Shown one piece after another: positions 8,714 through 17,337 of a stretch of DNA of 64,000 nt; the first letter of the stretch is position 1, and each line of letters starts with the position of its first letter. Source of the stretch: JBFLVT01 sp036804525 (GTDB lineage: Bacteria; Bacillota; Desulfotomaculia; Desulfotomaculales; JASEER01); NCBI GenBank assembly GCA_036804525.1, contig DAIRSE010000007.1:1-64000 (forward strand). The letters are read 5' to 3'. The translations under genes and the position numbers were made by a program. Under the pieces are notes generated by a model. The model was not told the DNA's origin. It saw only the letters and a program-made list of their open reading frames with translations, and did no database searches.

Positions 8714-9571
8714 TTATATCCGATATCCTGTACGCTGCAATCCAACCGACGCTTTGCGCCGGCGCACCGCCTTGCCGGCACCGTTTGGACAGTACCTCTC
8801 ATAGGCCTGCCTAAACAACTTGAGGTGGTGCTGCTCATCCATGATGATACGTTCGAGCAGGGCCTTGATGTGGGGGTCGTCAATCATTTCCTGGTGTTTG
8901 CGGTAGTTTTTGATAGCCTCTTCTTCAGCAGCGATGTCGGCCCGGAGACGGTCACAAATACCTCTGCCGTAATACGGGAGGGAAGCATTCCAGTATACGG
9001 GCCGGAATCGGATGTACCAGAAACGGGGGTCTCCTCCAAGGAGCAGTATTGTTTCGGCAAGCAGTTCCATGTGGCGCATCTCCACGATAGCGATGCACTC
9101 TTCCAGTTCGGCCACGTCGGGGTATTCCTTGTCGAGGGTGAAATAGTGGTAGAGGTACTGGTGGACGGCGGTCAGTTCACTGGCCGGTCCTGAATAGTCA
9201 TCCAACAGTAATTTGGCGTAGTAAAGGTTGCGTTCCACTACCCGCGGTTCGGGATAGGGGATGTCGAGCTCGCAAAACCTCCTTGGTCCATGTCCCGATT
9301 TCCCCGAGGAGTCCTCGTTTTTTTCATCCTTTGGCGCTTGCGTCACCCCGTCATCTTGCACTGCGCCGGTTTCGTCCCGGGCGCCTTCATACCCCTCCAG
9401 TTTCTGAGTGTCGCCCGGGTCCTCTTTGTTTTCGTCCTGAATCCCTTGGGCCTCGTCTACGACTTCATCCCGAACGCCGTCCGCGTCCCCGGCGGGCTGA
9501 TCGGTGATGTCTTTGGTTTTCGCTTCCGGATCCGTGCCGTTGCCGGTCTTGTCGTATAGCACTATAGTCAA
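8714..9571 (-). CDS. Ferritin-like diiron-type protein with acidic N-terminal extension
   Basis: 285 aa. Residues 1 to about 95 are an acidic, low-complexity, probably disordered extension rich in Asp, Glu, Gly and Gln. Residues about 110-260 form a ferritin-like four-helix domain with the expected pattern of Glu and ExxH metal ligands (SELTAVHQYLYH, IVEMRHMELLAE, AAEEEAIKNY, IIMDEQHHLKLF). Relatives include rubrerythrin/bacterioferritin-like and spore-coat-associated proteins; the substrate is unknown. Start TTG 9571 follows a G-rich ribosome site. The N-terminal extension is unusual for the family. Confidence 0.78.
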   Translation of the reverse strand: MTIVLYDKTGNGTDPEAKTKDITDQPAGDADGVRDEVVDEAQGIQDENKEDPGDTQKLEGYEGARDETGAVQDDGVTQAPKDEKNEDSSGKSGHGPRRFCELDIPYPEPRVVERNLYYAKLLLDDYSGPASELTAVHQYLYHYFTLDKEYPDVAELEECIAIVEMRHMELLAETILLLGGDPRFWYIRFRPVYWNASLPYYGRGICDRLRADIAAEEEAIKNYRKHQEMIDDPHIKALLERIIMDEQHHLKLFRQAYERYCPNGAGKAVRRRKASVGLQRTGYRI

Positions 9572-9655
9572 GCCAAGCCCCCCCTAACTAAAAGAAATGC
9601 TCTATGCCAGTTTATGCCGACCATGATAATAAGTGACATTCCCAGAAAGGACTGT

Positions 9656-9714
9656 AACCGCCAAGACGCCAAGAACGCCAAGGGGCTCTCCTCTTCCTTG
9701 GCGACCTTGGCGGT
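9656..9714 (+). repeat. Nonamer hairpin (CCGCCAAGA family), copy 1
   Basis: Left arm of consecutive CGCCAAGAA-like nonamers, right arm complementary (CTTGGCGACCTTGGCGG). Same design as copies near 34.9, 40.1 and 49.6 kb. Confidence 0.85.
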
Positions 9715-9806
9715 CGGAGCGGCATAGGAGAGTGCTGCAAGGAGTGTCCGGCCATAATAAATCAAAAGCCCGGGGACCGGGTATGCTACTGGGAGGATGG
9801 ACGGGT

Positions 9807-10241
9807 ATGCGCAACAAGGATTTCGATGTTCTGAACCAGCTGCTTGACGGGTGTTATATCGCGATCAACGCCTACACCGGTGCCCTGAACCGCGTCGACG
9901 ACGCCTGCGTCCGCGAAAGGCTCAGACAGTTGAAAAACAGCCGGTTTGAGATGGCCGAAGAACTGGCCTCCTTTATCCGCGATTCCGGCGGGGAGGCCCG
10001 CCGGAACCCGGGGCTGAAGGGGATGATGGCGAAATTGTTCCAGTCTGCCCGGTTATCGGGCAGAGGCGGGTGCAAAAAGGTTTTGCGTGCGCTGCATCGC
10101 GGCACCGGGATGACGATCAGGAGTTATGAGGAGGCGCGGAACAAAGTGGATGACCGGTCGCGGGAACTGATTGACCGGCACATCGCCAGGATTCGCAATG
10201 ACCTGGAAGTCCTCGAGGACGCCTACCGGAGGCTTCATTGA
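9807..10241 (+). CDS. DUF2383-like four-helix-bundle protein
   Basis: 144 aa, all helical, with the LNQLLDGCYIAINAYTGAL opening and a second-half helical repeat resembling the PA2169/DUF2383 family, whose members are ferritin-like bundles of unknown function. ATG 9807 is preceded by GGGAGG at 9791-9796; the longer frame from 9633 runs through the nonamer repeat and is not credible as protein. It ends 7 bases inside the converging gene. Family assignment is by overall pattern only. Confidence 0.6.
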   Translation: MRNKDFDVLNQLLDGCYIAINAYTGALNRVDDACVRERLRQLKNSRFEMAEELASFIRDSGGEARRNPGLKGMMAKLFQSARLSGRGGCKKVLRALHRGTGMTIRSYEEARNKVDDRSRELIDRHIARIRNDLEVLEDAYRRLH

Positions 10242-10876
10242 TTCCCGAGATTTATCCGCAGCGTTATTTCGCGGTCGGCCCCGTTAAGCTGGGTGATGGC
10301 CTGTTGTGTTCGGTTGTATTCCGGCAAAAAGGTATGGGCGGCGCTTTTAAGATTTTCTTGTAACATTTTTAGGCGGGGGTCGCGGCGGCCGAGCCTCAAT
10401 GGTTTATCGCCCACGATTTCTGTCAGGTGTCCGGCCAGCAAGGGGACGATGCCGCTCCGGTGTCGTTCCCGGTAAACGTTCATCTGCTGTTCCCGGAACA
10501 ATGCCCATTCCGCGGAGCCGGAGATTTGTGGGATCACCTGCCGGGCAAACGGGTTGCAGATGTAGTGGCGGCAAAGGGCGGGCCGCAGATCCAGCGGCAG
10601 AAAACACCCTGTTGCGGTGCAGGCCGGGCAGGGCGCCCGGTCTTGTCTTTCCATAACCACCCGCAGAGGGTCAAGAATGTAGCTCTGCGATCTGTCCACG
10701 AGTCTTTCCAGCAGGTCCATGTGTTCAAGAAACAGCGGGACAAGTTCCCAGGCCGAAAAAGGCGGGTCGGCCTGGCCGCAGCACTTGGCCGGATGTTCAA
10801 GGCGGCAGTTCTTGAGGCAAAAGTCACTCCTTATGCAGGTCGTCTTCCCCAGCCGCAGAAAAACCCTGACGGTCAC
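10235..10876 (-). CDS. Cysteine-cluster protein (YkgJ-like metal-binding)
   Basis: 213 aa. N-terminal half has cysteines spaced as C-x5-C-x3-C then CPACTATGC and CRHYIC, the arrangement seen in YkgJ-type zinc/iron-chelating domains that include the conserved RPALCR segment. The rest is helical and unassigned. Start GTG 10876 has AGGAGG nine bases upstream; the longer frame to 10930 lacks a ribosome site. A second, more typical YkgJ protein is at 37.8 kb. Confidence 0.68.
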   Translation of the reverse strand: MTVRVFLRLGKTTCIRSDFCLKNCRLEHPAKCCGQADPPFSAWELVPLFLEHMDLLERLVDRSQSYILDPLRVVMERQDRAPCPACTATGCFLPLDLRPALCRHYICNPFARQVIPQISGSAEWALFREQQMNVYRERHRSGIVPLLAGHLTEIVGDKPLRLGRRDPRLKMLQENLKSAAHTFLPEYNRTQQAITQLNGADREITLRINLGNQ

Positions 10877-10987
10877 GCCGGCGCTCCTCCTTTCTGGCAA
10901 GATTATAGGGCAAGTGTCTGTATAGATCAAAGATCTGCCCCTAGCAAAGGAATGAAGGTGGCGCCTGTTGAATTATTGCCGGGGAGA

Positions 10988-11206
10988 GGGCTGTTGAAAA
11001 ACTTCGCCTGGCTTTGTCAGGCTCGCCGCCCGGTGCTCACGTACCAACAAGGATGTCAGATGCCGGAAGTCCGAGGTCGGACTCGATGCGATTACGAGTG
11101 ATCGCTTCCCGGTCAGACTTCTGACCTCTGGTTTCAGACCTCTTTTTCAGTACGCTCCGCGCCGGCCGGCAGCGCCTTCCGCGCCATGCTCGTTTTTGAA
11201 CAGCCC
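10988..11206 (-). mobile_element. Diverged MITE-like element with terminal inverted repeats
   Basis: Terminal repeats GGGCTGTTGAAAAAC (10988-11002) and GTTTTTGAACAGCCC (11192-11206) match with one mismatch. Inside, TTCGCCTGGC, GGATGTCAGATGCCGGAAGTC and a right arm of heptamers correspond to the right part of the 263-bp element read backwards. A further CCTTTTTCAACAGGCCC at 11206-11222 may be an alternative end. It fills most of the 369-base gap between genes and abuts the ribosome site of the next gene. Confidence 0.65.
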
Positions 11207-11245
11207 CCTTTTTCAACAGGCCCAGAGGAGGCGGGGAGGTTGTCG

Positions 11246-11866
11246 TTGCGAAAAACGGTTATCGATCTGGTCGATAACAGCAGTATCGATGGCGTCGTTG
11301 AACTGGCGCGGACAGAGCCCGGCACGGTGAATTACCTTATTTCTTTGTTGTACGAGCGGGAGGGCGACCGGCGGTGGCGCGCCGCCGAAGCGCTGGGCCG
11401 GATTGCGGCCGAAAGGGCGGCCGAAGACCCGGAGGACATACGAGAAATGCTCCGCCGGCTCTTCTGGATGATGAACCACGAGTCGGGAAATATCGCCTGG
11501 AGTGTCCCCGAGGCGGTCGCCGAGATCATCCGCCGCTGCCCCGACCTGTACGGCGACTTTGCCGCCAACCTTGTCTACAACCATCTGGATGACGAACCGC
11601 TGCGCAGAGGGGTGCTCTGGGCCATAGGGCGGATCGCGGAAGAGCATCCGGAGCTGGTTGCTGATGTCGTTCCGCAGGTCGAGTTCCTATTGGAGGACCC
11701 CGACCCTGAAACACGCGGTTACGCGGCCTGGGCTCTTGGCAAGCTCAAAGCCGCCGGTCCCGGGCTGGCCCGCCTCCTGTCCGACACCGGCAAGGTCAGG
11801 ATCTGGGAGGAAGGGGAACTCAAGACCTTTACGGTCGGCGAACTTGCGGAAAAAGCGTTGGCGTGA
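11246..11866 (+). CDS. HEAT-repeat protein of the DVU0298 type
   Basis: 206 aa of paired helices typical of HEAT/PBS-lyase-like repeats (for instance WRAAEALGRIAAE, LRRGVLWAIGRIAEEHPEL, TRGYAAWALGKL). Similar proteins accompany redox and sulfur genes in sulfate reducers, but no function is established. The C-terminal 30 residues fold differently. TTG 11246 (with GGGGAGG six bases upstream) or TTG 11240 is the likely start. Its ribosome site touches the right end of the MITE-like element, so the insertion may have replaced its promoter. Confidence 0.72.
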   Translation: MRKTVIDLVDNSSIDGVVELARTEPGTVNYLISLLYEREGDRRWRAAEALGRIAAERAAEDPEDIREMLRRLFWMMNHESGNIAWSVPEAVAEIIRRCPDLYGDFAANLVYNHLDDEPLRRGVLWAIGRIAEEHPELVADVVPQVEFLLEDPDPETRGYAAWALGKLKAAGPGLARLLSDTGKVRIWEEGELKTFTVGELAEKALA

Positions 11867-11896
11867 TGCGCTGCCGAAGCGAATGGAGGTGTCACG

Positions 11897-12088
11897 GTGT
11901 TCGAAACAGGGGAGGTTTACGTCCTGGTCCTGGAGGACGGGGACGGGTACCAGAAAGAGTTGCGGGGGTGCAGGCTGATCGACTTTGCGGACGGTCTGAT
12001 TAAGGTTGAACACGGCGACAAAATCATCATCGTGAATACGGCCAGCAACCGTTTTCTGTACGCATGGCGGCCCAAATCCGAGAACTGA
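11897..12088 (+). CDS. Small protein of unknown function
   Basis: 63 aa, with alternating beta-strand pattern and no membrane segment (VYVLVLEDGDGY, KIIIVNT). GTG 11897 has GGAGGT at 11885-11890. It follows the HEAT-repeat gene by 30 bases on the same strand and is probably co-transcribed. No family was recognised. Confidence 0.6.
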   Translation: MFETGEVYVLVLEDGDGYQKELRGCRLIDFADGLIKVEHGDKIIIVNTASNRFLYAWRPKSEN

Positions 12089-12129
12089 TCCCTTACATGT
12101 GTGTGCATGCGTGCTGCTTGGTGTTGGGT

Positions 12130-12164
12130 AAGCCCCGCCGCAGAAACGGGGTGGGTTTGTTTTG
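12130..12164 (+). terminator. Probable terminator after the 63-aa gene
   Basis: CCCCG/CGGGG stem with flanking A/T pairs, followed by TTTGTTTTG, 45 bases after the stop. Confidence 0.55.
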
Positions 12165-12188
12165 TTGGAATACGCAGGAATATGCAAG

Positions 12189-12231
12189 ATAATGCAAAAA
12201 TCCTGGCAACTTTCCAGGGTTTTTGCATTAT
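12189..12231 (+). terminator. Long AT/GC hairpin before the peptide transporter operon
   Basis: 18-base arms (ATAATGCAAAAATCCTGG and its complement with one G-T type mismatch) around a 7-base loop. It could act as a terminator on both strands. The remaining ~180 bases to 12413 hold a TATAAT at 12237-12242 inside a TGTATAATTATACA palindrome but no riboswitch that I recognise. Confidence 0.5.
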
Positions 12232-12413
12232 TTCTGTATAATTATACATGTGTCAAAAATGCGGGAGCGTAAACAGGATTATTGGTTTTAACGTAGAAAC
12301 TACCTAGTTGGCTAAAGAGCGGATGGATTAAGCCTATGAAAGGGGGGAGACCAGCCTCTAACGCGGGTGCTCAATAAGAGTTTTATTTAAAGGAAAGGAA
12401 GTGTGCCCTGCAA

Positions 12414-13976
12414 ATGTCTCGTGTTTCCAAGATTTTGGCCATCGTACTTGCCATCGCCCTGCTGGGCTCGGCTTTAGCCGGCTGCGGCGGTAAGGGTACC
12501 GAGCAGGCCAAGGAAAAGACCTTCGTCTTCGCCCAGGGCTCCGACCCGCGCGGTCTTGACCCGGCCTACGTCGACGACGGCGAGTCGGCTAAGGTGATCG
12601 TTAACGTTTTTGAAAACCTTGTGCAGTATAAGGAGGGCAGCACCGAGATCGAACCGGGACTGGCTACCGAGTGGTCCTGCTCTCCGGACGGCAAGGAGTG
12701 GACCTTCAAACTCCGCCAGGGCGTGAAGTTCCACGACGGCACCCCGTTCAACGCTGAGGCTGTGAAGTTCAGCGTCGAGCGCCAGCTGCCTCCGAACCGG
12801 ACCGACGACATGCCTTACGCTTCCTTCACCTTCGGCCCCGTGCAGAAGGTTGAGGTCGTCGACGAGTACACCGTGAAGTTCATCCTCAACGCGCCGTATG
12901 CCCCGTTCCTGGCGAACCTGGCGATGTCTCTCGCCGCGCCCATCGTCAGCCCCGCGGCTGTGCAGAAGTACGGGGCCGACTTCATTAAGAACCCGGTCGG
13001 CACCGGCCCGTTCAAGTTCGTCAAGTGGGAGCCGGGCCAGCAGATCGTCCTCGAACGGAATGAAGAATACTGGGGCCAGAAGCCTGCTATTGACAAGCTC
13101 GTCTTCAAGTTCACCAAGGAAAACTCGGTGCGTGCCAGCGAGCTTATCACCGGCGCCATCGACGCCATGGACGGCGTCGATCCGAACGATGTCAAGAAGC
13201 TCGAGGAAGCCGGGATGAAAGTCATCAAGGACCCGGGCATGAACATCAACTACTTCGCCTTCTTCACCCACAAAAAGCCCTTTGACAACGTCAAGCTGCG
13301 CCAGGCCGTCAGCATGGCCATCAACCGCGACAACCTCAGCCAGTATCTTTATCAGGGTTACGCGACGACGGCCAACGGCCCGCTGCCCTCATTTATGCCG
13401 GGTTACGACCCCAACCTGAAGCCGCTGCCCTATGACCCGGAAAAGGCGAAGCAGCTCCTCGCCGAGGCCGGTTATCCGAACGGGCTCAAGATCACCATCA
13501 TGGCTTACACCAACCCGCGTCCGTATAACCCGGTCGCCGACAAGCTGGCCGCCGCCATCCAGGCCGACCTGCTCAAGATCGGCATCCAGAGCGAAATCAA
13601 GACCTGGCCGTGGAAAGAGTACAAGGATGCTTTGTTTAAGGCCGAGGAAGGTGACTGCTTCCTGTACGGCTGGATCGGCGACAACGGCGACCCGGACAAC
13701 TTCCTGTCGCTTTTCGACAGCAATGAAATCGAATCCAGCCTGAACTCCGCCAAGTACAAGAACCCCAAAGTCGACGAACTGCTGAAGCAGGGCCGCGAAG
13801 AAATGGATCCCGCCAAGCGCGCCCAGATCTACAGCGAACTGCAGAAGATTGTCCTCGAGGAAGCCCCGTGGGTCTACCTGACGCACGCTACCTCGATGGC
13901 TGCTTACAGGCCCGATGTCAAGGGCTTCAAGCTGCACCCGACGGGCACCATCTTCTTCAAGGGCGTCGACAAGTAA
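12414..13976 (+). CDS. Peptide ABC transporter, substrate-binding lipoprotein (family 5)
   Basis: 520-aa extracellular solute-binding protein (SBP_bac_5, DppA/OppA type), the receptor for di- or oligopeptides delivered to the permeases encoded next. Signal peptide with lipobox LAGC: lipidated Cys at about residue 24. Family signature FVFAQGSDPRGLDPAYVDDG near the mature N-terminus and VEFKLRQGVKFHDGTPFNAE-like region at about 95-120. Start ATG 12414 with AGGAAAGGAAG upstream. First gene of a five-gene operon with two permeases and two ATPases. Substrate specificity cannot be read from sequence; nickel or opines are alternatives in this family. Confidence 0.93.
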   Translation: MSRVSKILAIVLAIALLGSALAGCGGKGTEQAKEKTFVFAQGSDPRGLDPAYVDDGESAKVIVNVFENLVQYKEGSTEIEPGLATEWSCSPDGKEWTFKLRQGVKFHDGTPFNAEAVKFSVERQLPPNRTDDMPYASFTFGPVQKVEVVDEYTVKFILNAPYAPFLANLAMSLAAPIVSPAAVQKYGADFIKNPVGTGPFKFVKWEPGQQIVLERNEEYWGQKPAIDKLVFKFTKENSVRASELITGAIDAMDGVDPNDVKKLEEAGMKVIKDPGMNINYFAFFTHKKPFDNVKLRQAVSMAINRDNLSQYLYQGYATTANGPLPSFMPGYDPNLKPLPYDPEKAKQLLAEAGYPNGLKITIMAYTNPRPYNPVADKLAAAIQADLLKIGIQSEIKTWPWKEYKDALFKAEEGDCFLYGWIGDNGDPDNFLSLFDSNEIESSLNSAKYKNPKVDELLKQGREEMDPAKRAQIYSELQKIVLEEAPWVYLTHATSMAAYRPDVKGFKLHPTGTIFFKGVDK

Positions 13977-13997
13977 CCGACAAGTCAAGGGTACCAA

Positions 13998-14030
13998 GCA
14001 AGTATGGCTCCGTAACGGAGCCATACTTGC
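13998..14030 (+). terminator. Perfect hairpin between binding-protein and permease genes
   Basis: 15-base perfect arms GCAAGTATGGCTCCG and its complement around TAA, no T-run. It is placed to stabilise the upstream mRNA or partly terminate, which would let the binding protein be made in excess of the permease. Confidence 0.6.
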
Positions 14031-14042
14031 GCCACTTTATCA

Positions 14043-14135
14043 GCTGTAAGCATTAAGCTGTAGGCATCAGGTACGGGGCGGGGGAGACCGGACCTCAGCT
14101 GCCGGCCTGATGCTTAGGGCTTAATGCCTGCGCCG
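14043..14135 (+). repeat. Heptamer hairpin (TAAGCAT/ATGCCTA family), copy 1
   Basis: Left arm of TAAGCAT/TAGGCAT heptamers at 14047-14071, right arm of complementary heptamers (GATGCTTAGGGCTTAATGCC) at 14108-14130, spacer about 35 bases. Confidence 0.75.
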
Positions 14136-14175
14136 GCGTTAAGGATTCAGGCCAATTCAGTGTGGAGTGACGACG

Positions 14176-15180
14176 ATGCTGAAGTACATCCTCAAACGGC
14201 TGATCATGCTGTTTCCGGTGCTCCTGGGGGTCAGCCTTTTTGTATTCCTGGTACTGCACCTGTTTACTACCGATCCTGCGGCCCTGATGCTGGGGCAGCA
14301 TGCAACAACCGAGCAGGTTGAGGCCCTGCGTGAAGAACTGGGGCTCAACGACCCGATCTACGTACAGTTCGGGCGGTTTCTCTGGGACACTGTCCACGGG
14401 GATTTCGGCCGGTCGCTGATGACCAGGACGCCCGTAACCGATGAGCTCCTCAAACGTTTCCCCGCAACCGTGGAATTGGCCCTTGCGGCCATCCTTCTTG
14501 CCGCCCTGGTCGGTGTTACTGTCGGCGTTATCTCGGCCGTCAGGCAGTATTCGTTCTTCGACTATTTCAGCATGGTCGGCGCCCTCTTGGGCGTGTCGAT
14601 GCCCATCTTCTGGCTGGGGCTGATGCTTATCATCGTCTTTGCGGTAAACCTCCACTGGCTGCCCGTGGCCGGGCGGATCGACATCGGGCTGGAGCCGCAA
14701 CACATTACCGGCTTTTACATCCTGGACAGCATCCTGACCAGGGACTGGGCCGCTTTGCAGTCGGCGCTGGCCCACCTGGTGCTGCCCGCCGTTGCGCTGG
14801 CTTCTTATTCAACCGCGATCATTGCCCGGATGACCCGTTCCACAATGCTGGAGGTCATCCGTCAGGATTACATACGCACCGCCCGGGCCAAGGGCTTGAG
14901 CGAAACTCTGGTCATTTACAAACACGCCCTGCGCAACGCGCTCATCCCCATCGTTACGGTCATCGGCCTGCAGCTGGGGATTCTCCTCGGCGGAGCGGTG
15001 CTCACCGAAACGGTGTTCTCCTGGCCGGGGATCGGTTTCTTCCTGGTCAGCGGCATCCTTGCGGCCGATTACCCGGTCGTTCAGGGGGCGGTCATTCTAT
15101 GGGCTACCGTCTTTGTCCTGACTAACTTGGTAGTTGATATACTGTACGCTTTCCTGGACCCGCGGATCAGGTACTCATAA
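14176..15180 (+). CDS. Peptide ABC transporter permease, DppB/OppB type
   Basis: 334-aa inner-membrane permease with six predicted helices. N-terminal MLKYILKRLIMLFPVLLGVS and the cytoplasmic EAA loop (YIRTARAKGLSETLVIYKHALRNA region, about 225-250) that docks the ATPases are both present. ATG 14176 is preferred over GTG 14167, because the GTG lies in the TGTGGAGTG ribosome site itself. Follows the binding-protein gene after a hairpin and a heptamer repeat. Confidence 0.93.
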   Translation: MLKYILKRLIMLFPVLLGVSLFVFLVLHLFTTDPAALMLGQHATTEQVEALREELGLNDPIYVQFGRFLWDTVHGDFGRSLMTRTPVTDELLKRFPATVELALAAILLAALVGVTVGVISAVRQYSFFDYFSMVGALLGVSMPIFWLGLMLIIVFAVNLHWLPVAGRIDIGLEPQHITGFYILDSILTRDWAALQSALAHLVLPAVALASYSTAIIARMTRSTMLEVIRQDYIRTARAKGLSETLVIYKHALRNALIPIVTVIGLQLGILLGGAVLTETVFSWPGIGFFLVSGILAADYPVVQGAVILWATVFVLTNLVVDILYAFLDPRIRYS

Positions 15181-15300
15181 TAGCACTAAGCGCTAAGCAT
15201 TAGGCGCTGAGAATTGGGGTAAGGTGAGTGATTAGACTGTACGGGGTTGCTACCGGACCAGATTCAGATCCTAAAGCCTAATGCCTAATGCTTAATGCAG
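15180..15300 (+). repeat. Heptamer hairpin (TAAGCAT/ATGCCTA family), copy 2
   Basis: Left arm GCACTAA-GCGCTAA-GCATTAG-GCGCTGA, right arm CCTAAAG-CCTAATG-CCTAATG-CTTAATG, with about 60 bases between. The clearest case of seven-base periodicity in facing arms. Confidence 0.85.
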
Positions 15301-15321
15301 AATCGACGGAGGAGATTCCGA

Positions 15322-16209
15322 GTGGGTCAAGCAAATGTATTAACGGCGCCGGCTGGAGAGGTCGAGCGCTACTCATTCTGGAGCGATTTCTGGCGCCGGC
15401 TGAGGCGGAACAGGGTTGCACTGGGCAGCCTGATTTTCCTGGCCGGGCTGGCGTTTGTGGCCGCGGCCGCCCCCCTGGTGGCGCCTTACGACCCGTACTA
15501 CGGAGAAATGCCCAAGGCGCTGCAGGCTCCCAGTGTCGCCCACTGGCTCGGCACCGACGAATTGGGCAGGGACATCCTGAGCCGGATTATTTTCGGGGCC
15601 CGGGTCTCCCTGAAGGTCGGCTTCCTGGCCGTTGGCATCGCCGTCGGCTGCGGGATCGTTCTCGGCGCCGTGGCCGGTTACTACGGCAGGTGGATCGACA
15701 ACTTAATCATGCGCTTTATGGACATTATGCTGGCATTTCCGTCGCTCCTCCTGGCCATCGCCTTTATGGCCGTGCTGGGTAAAGGTGTGGAGAACGCCAT
15801 CATCGCCATCGCCATCGTGTCTATCCCTGAATATGCCCGGATCATCAGAGGTTCGGTGCTGTCGGTTAAGGAAAATGACTACATCCAGGCCGCCCGGGCT
15901 ATCGGCAATCCAGATCATGCCATCATTTTCCGCCACGTCCTGCCCAACGTCATGGGGCCGATCATCGTCCGGGCCACGCTCGGCATCTCCACGGCCATCC
16001 TGGAAGCGGCCGCGCTCGGCTTTCTGGGGCTTGGTGTGCAGCCGCCCTATGCCGAGTGGGGGACGATGCTGGGCAGCGGGAGAAACTACATTTTCAACGC
16101 GCCGCACCTCGTCTATTTCCCCGGCATTGCCATCACCCTCACGGTAATGGCCTTCAACCTTTTCGGCGACGGGCTGCGGGACGCGCTCGACCCGCGCCTC
16201 AGGCGCTAG
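15322..16209 (+). CDS. Peptide ABC transporter permease, DppC/OppC type
   Basis: 295-aa second permease, with the N-terminal OppC_N segment (FWRRLRRNRVALGSLIFLAG), family motif LGTDELGRDILSRIIFGARVS at about 75-95 and an EAA loop (YIQAARAIGNPDHAIIFRH). Start GTG 15322 has GGAGGA upstream; the longer frame to 15295 runs back into the heptamer repeat. Partner of the DppB-type protein. Confidence 0.93.
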   Translation: MGQANVLTAPAGEVERYSFWSDFWRRLRRNRVALGSLIFLAGLAFVAAAAPLVAPYDPYYGEMPKALQAPSVAHWLGTDELGRDILSRIIFGARVSLKVGFLAVGIAVGCGIVLGAVAGYYGRWIDNLIMRFMDIMLAFPSLLLAIAFMAVLGKGVENAIIAIAIVSIPEYARIIRGSVLSVKENDYIQAARAIGNPDHAIIFRHVLPNVMGPIIVRATLGISTAILEAAALGFLGLGVQPPYAEWGTMLGSGRNYIFNAPHLVYFPGIAITLTVMAFNLFGDGLRDALDPRLRR

Positions 16210-16210
16210 A

Positions 16211-16300
16211 TTTAGCACTAGGCATTAGGCGCTAGGAGAGGGAAAGCACCGGCTCACCCGATGCCGGACTTCTTATCCTAATGCTTAACGCTTAATGCCA
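16211..16300 (+). repeat. Heptamer hairpin (TAAGCAT/ATGCCTA family), copy 3
   Basis: Left arm AGCACTAGGCATTAGGCGC, right arm CCTAATGCTTAACGCTTAATG; begins directly at the stop codon of the permease gene. Confidence 0.8.
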
Positions 16301-16338
16301 TTTAAGGGACGCACTCCCGGAAGGAGATAAGATCGCCT

Positions 16339-17337
16339 ATGGCAGACCAGCTGCTGGAGATAGAAAACTTACGAACGCATTTTTTTACGGACGAAGGGGT
16401 TGTGCCGGCCGTCGACGGGGTGTCGATGAACCTGCGCAAGGGTGAAACCTTGGCCGTTGTGGGTGAGTCCGGGAGCGGCAAGAGTATAACAGCCCTTTCG
16501 GTGATGCGCCTGGTACCCGACCCCCCGGGCCGGGTCGTCGGCGGGAGGATTCTGTTTGAGGGAGAGGACCTGCTGGCCAAGACCGAAAAGGAAATGCGGG
16601 AGATCAGGGGCAACCGGATTTCGATGATCTTTCAGGAGCCGATGACTTCCCTGAACCCGGTCTTTACGATAGGTAGCCAGATCGCCGAGTCGCTGATGAT
16701 CCATCAGAACATGTCCAGGAAAGACGCCTGGGACAAGGCCGTCGAAATGCTCGCCCTGACCGGCATCCCCTCTCCGGAAAAACGTGTTTCGGAATACCCG
16801 CACCAAATGAGCGGGGGGATGCGCCAGCGGGTGATGATCGCCATGGCTCTCTGCTGTCGTCCCCGGTTATTGATCGCCGACGAACCGACGACGGCGCTGG
16901 ACGTCACCATCCAGGCACAGATCCTGGACCTGATGATGGATCTCAAGCGGCAGCTCGGCATGGCCATTATTTTAATAACGCACGACCTAGCCGTTGTGGC
17001 CGAAACGGCCGATCGCGCCGTAGTCATGTATGCCGGGCGCGTGGTCGAGGAAGCCCCCGTCGGCGACCTTTTTGACCAGCCGCTTCATCCTTATACCCAG
17101 GGGCTCTTGGAGTCCATCCCCAAGCTTGACCAGGACAGCGAGCGCCTGTACGCCATCGACGGGGTGGTGCCCAACCTGCTCCGCCTGCCGCCGGGGTGCG
17201 CTTTTGCCCCCCGCTGTCCCCGGGCCTTCACCCGCTGTCATGCGCACAAGCCCGAGCTGATTGAAGTCGGTCCCGGCCGCCGCGTAAGCTGCTGGCTGAG
17301 CCGGGCCGGAGGGGAGGCGGCCGCCCATGTCGGCTAG
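16339..17337 (+). CDS. Peptide ABC transporter ATPase, DppD/OppD type
   Basis: 332-aa ATPase: Walker A GESGSGKS at about 40-47, signature MSGGMRQR at about 158, Walker B LLIADEPTTALD at about 177. The C-terminal oligopeptide-transporter extension carries the Cys-rich CAFAPRCPRAFTRC motif seen in family members that bind a 4Fe-4S cluster. ATG 16339 with GGAAGGAG upstream. Overlaps the next ATPase gene by 11 bases, implying coupled translation. Confidence 0.95.
   Translation: MADQLLEIENLRTHFFTDEGVVPAVDGVSMNLRKGETLAVVGESGSGKSITALSVMRLVPDPPGRVVGGRILFEGEDLLAKTEKEMREIRGNRISMIFQEPMTSLNPVFTIGSQIAESLMIHQNMSRKDAWDKAVEMLALTGIPSPEKRVSEYPHQMSGGMRQRVMIAMALCCRPRLLIADEPTTALDVTIQAQILDLMMDLKRQLGMAIILITHDLAVVAETADRAVVMYAGRVVEEAPVGDLFDQPLHPYTQGLLESIPKLDQDSERLYAIDGVVPNLLRLPPGCAFAPRCPRAFTRCHAHKPELIEVGPGRRVSCWLSRAGGEAAAHVG

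Noticed and set aside
12250..12413. Riboswitch before the peptide transporter operon
   Set aside because: I looked for c-di-GMP, SAM, cobalamin, TPP and purine signatures and found none; only a long hairpin and a TATAAT palindrome are visible.
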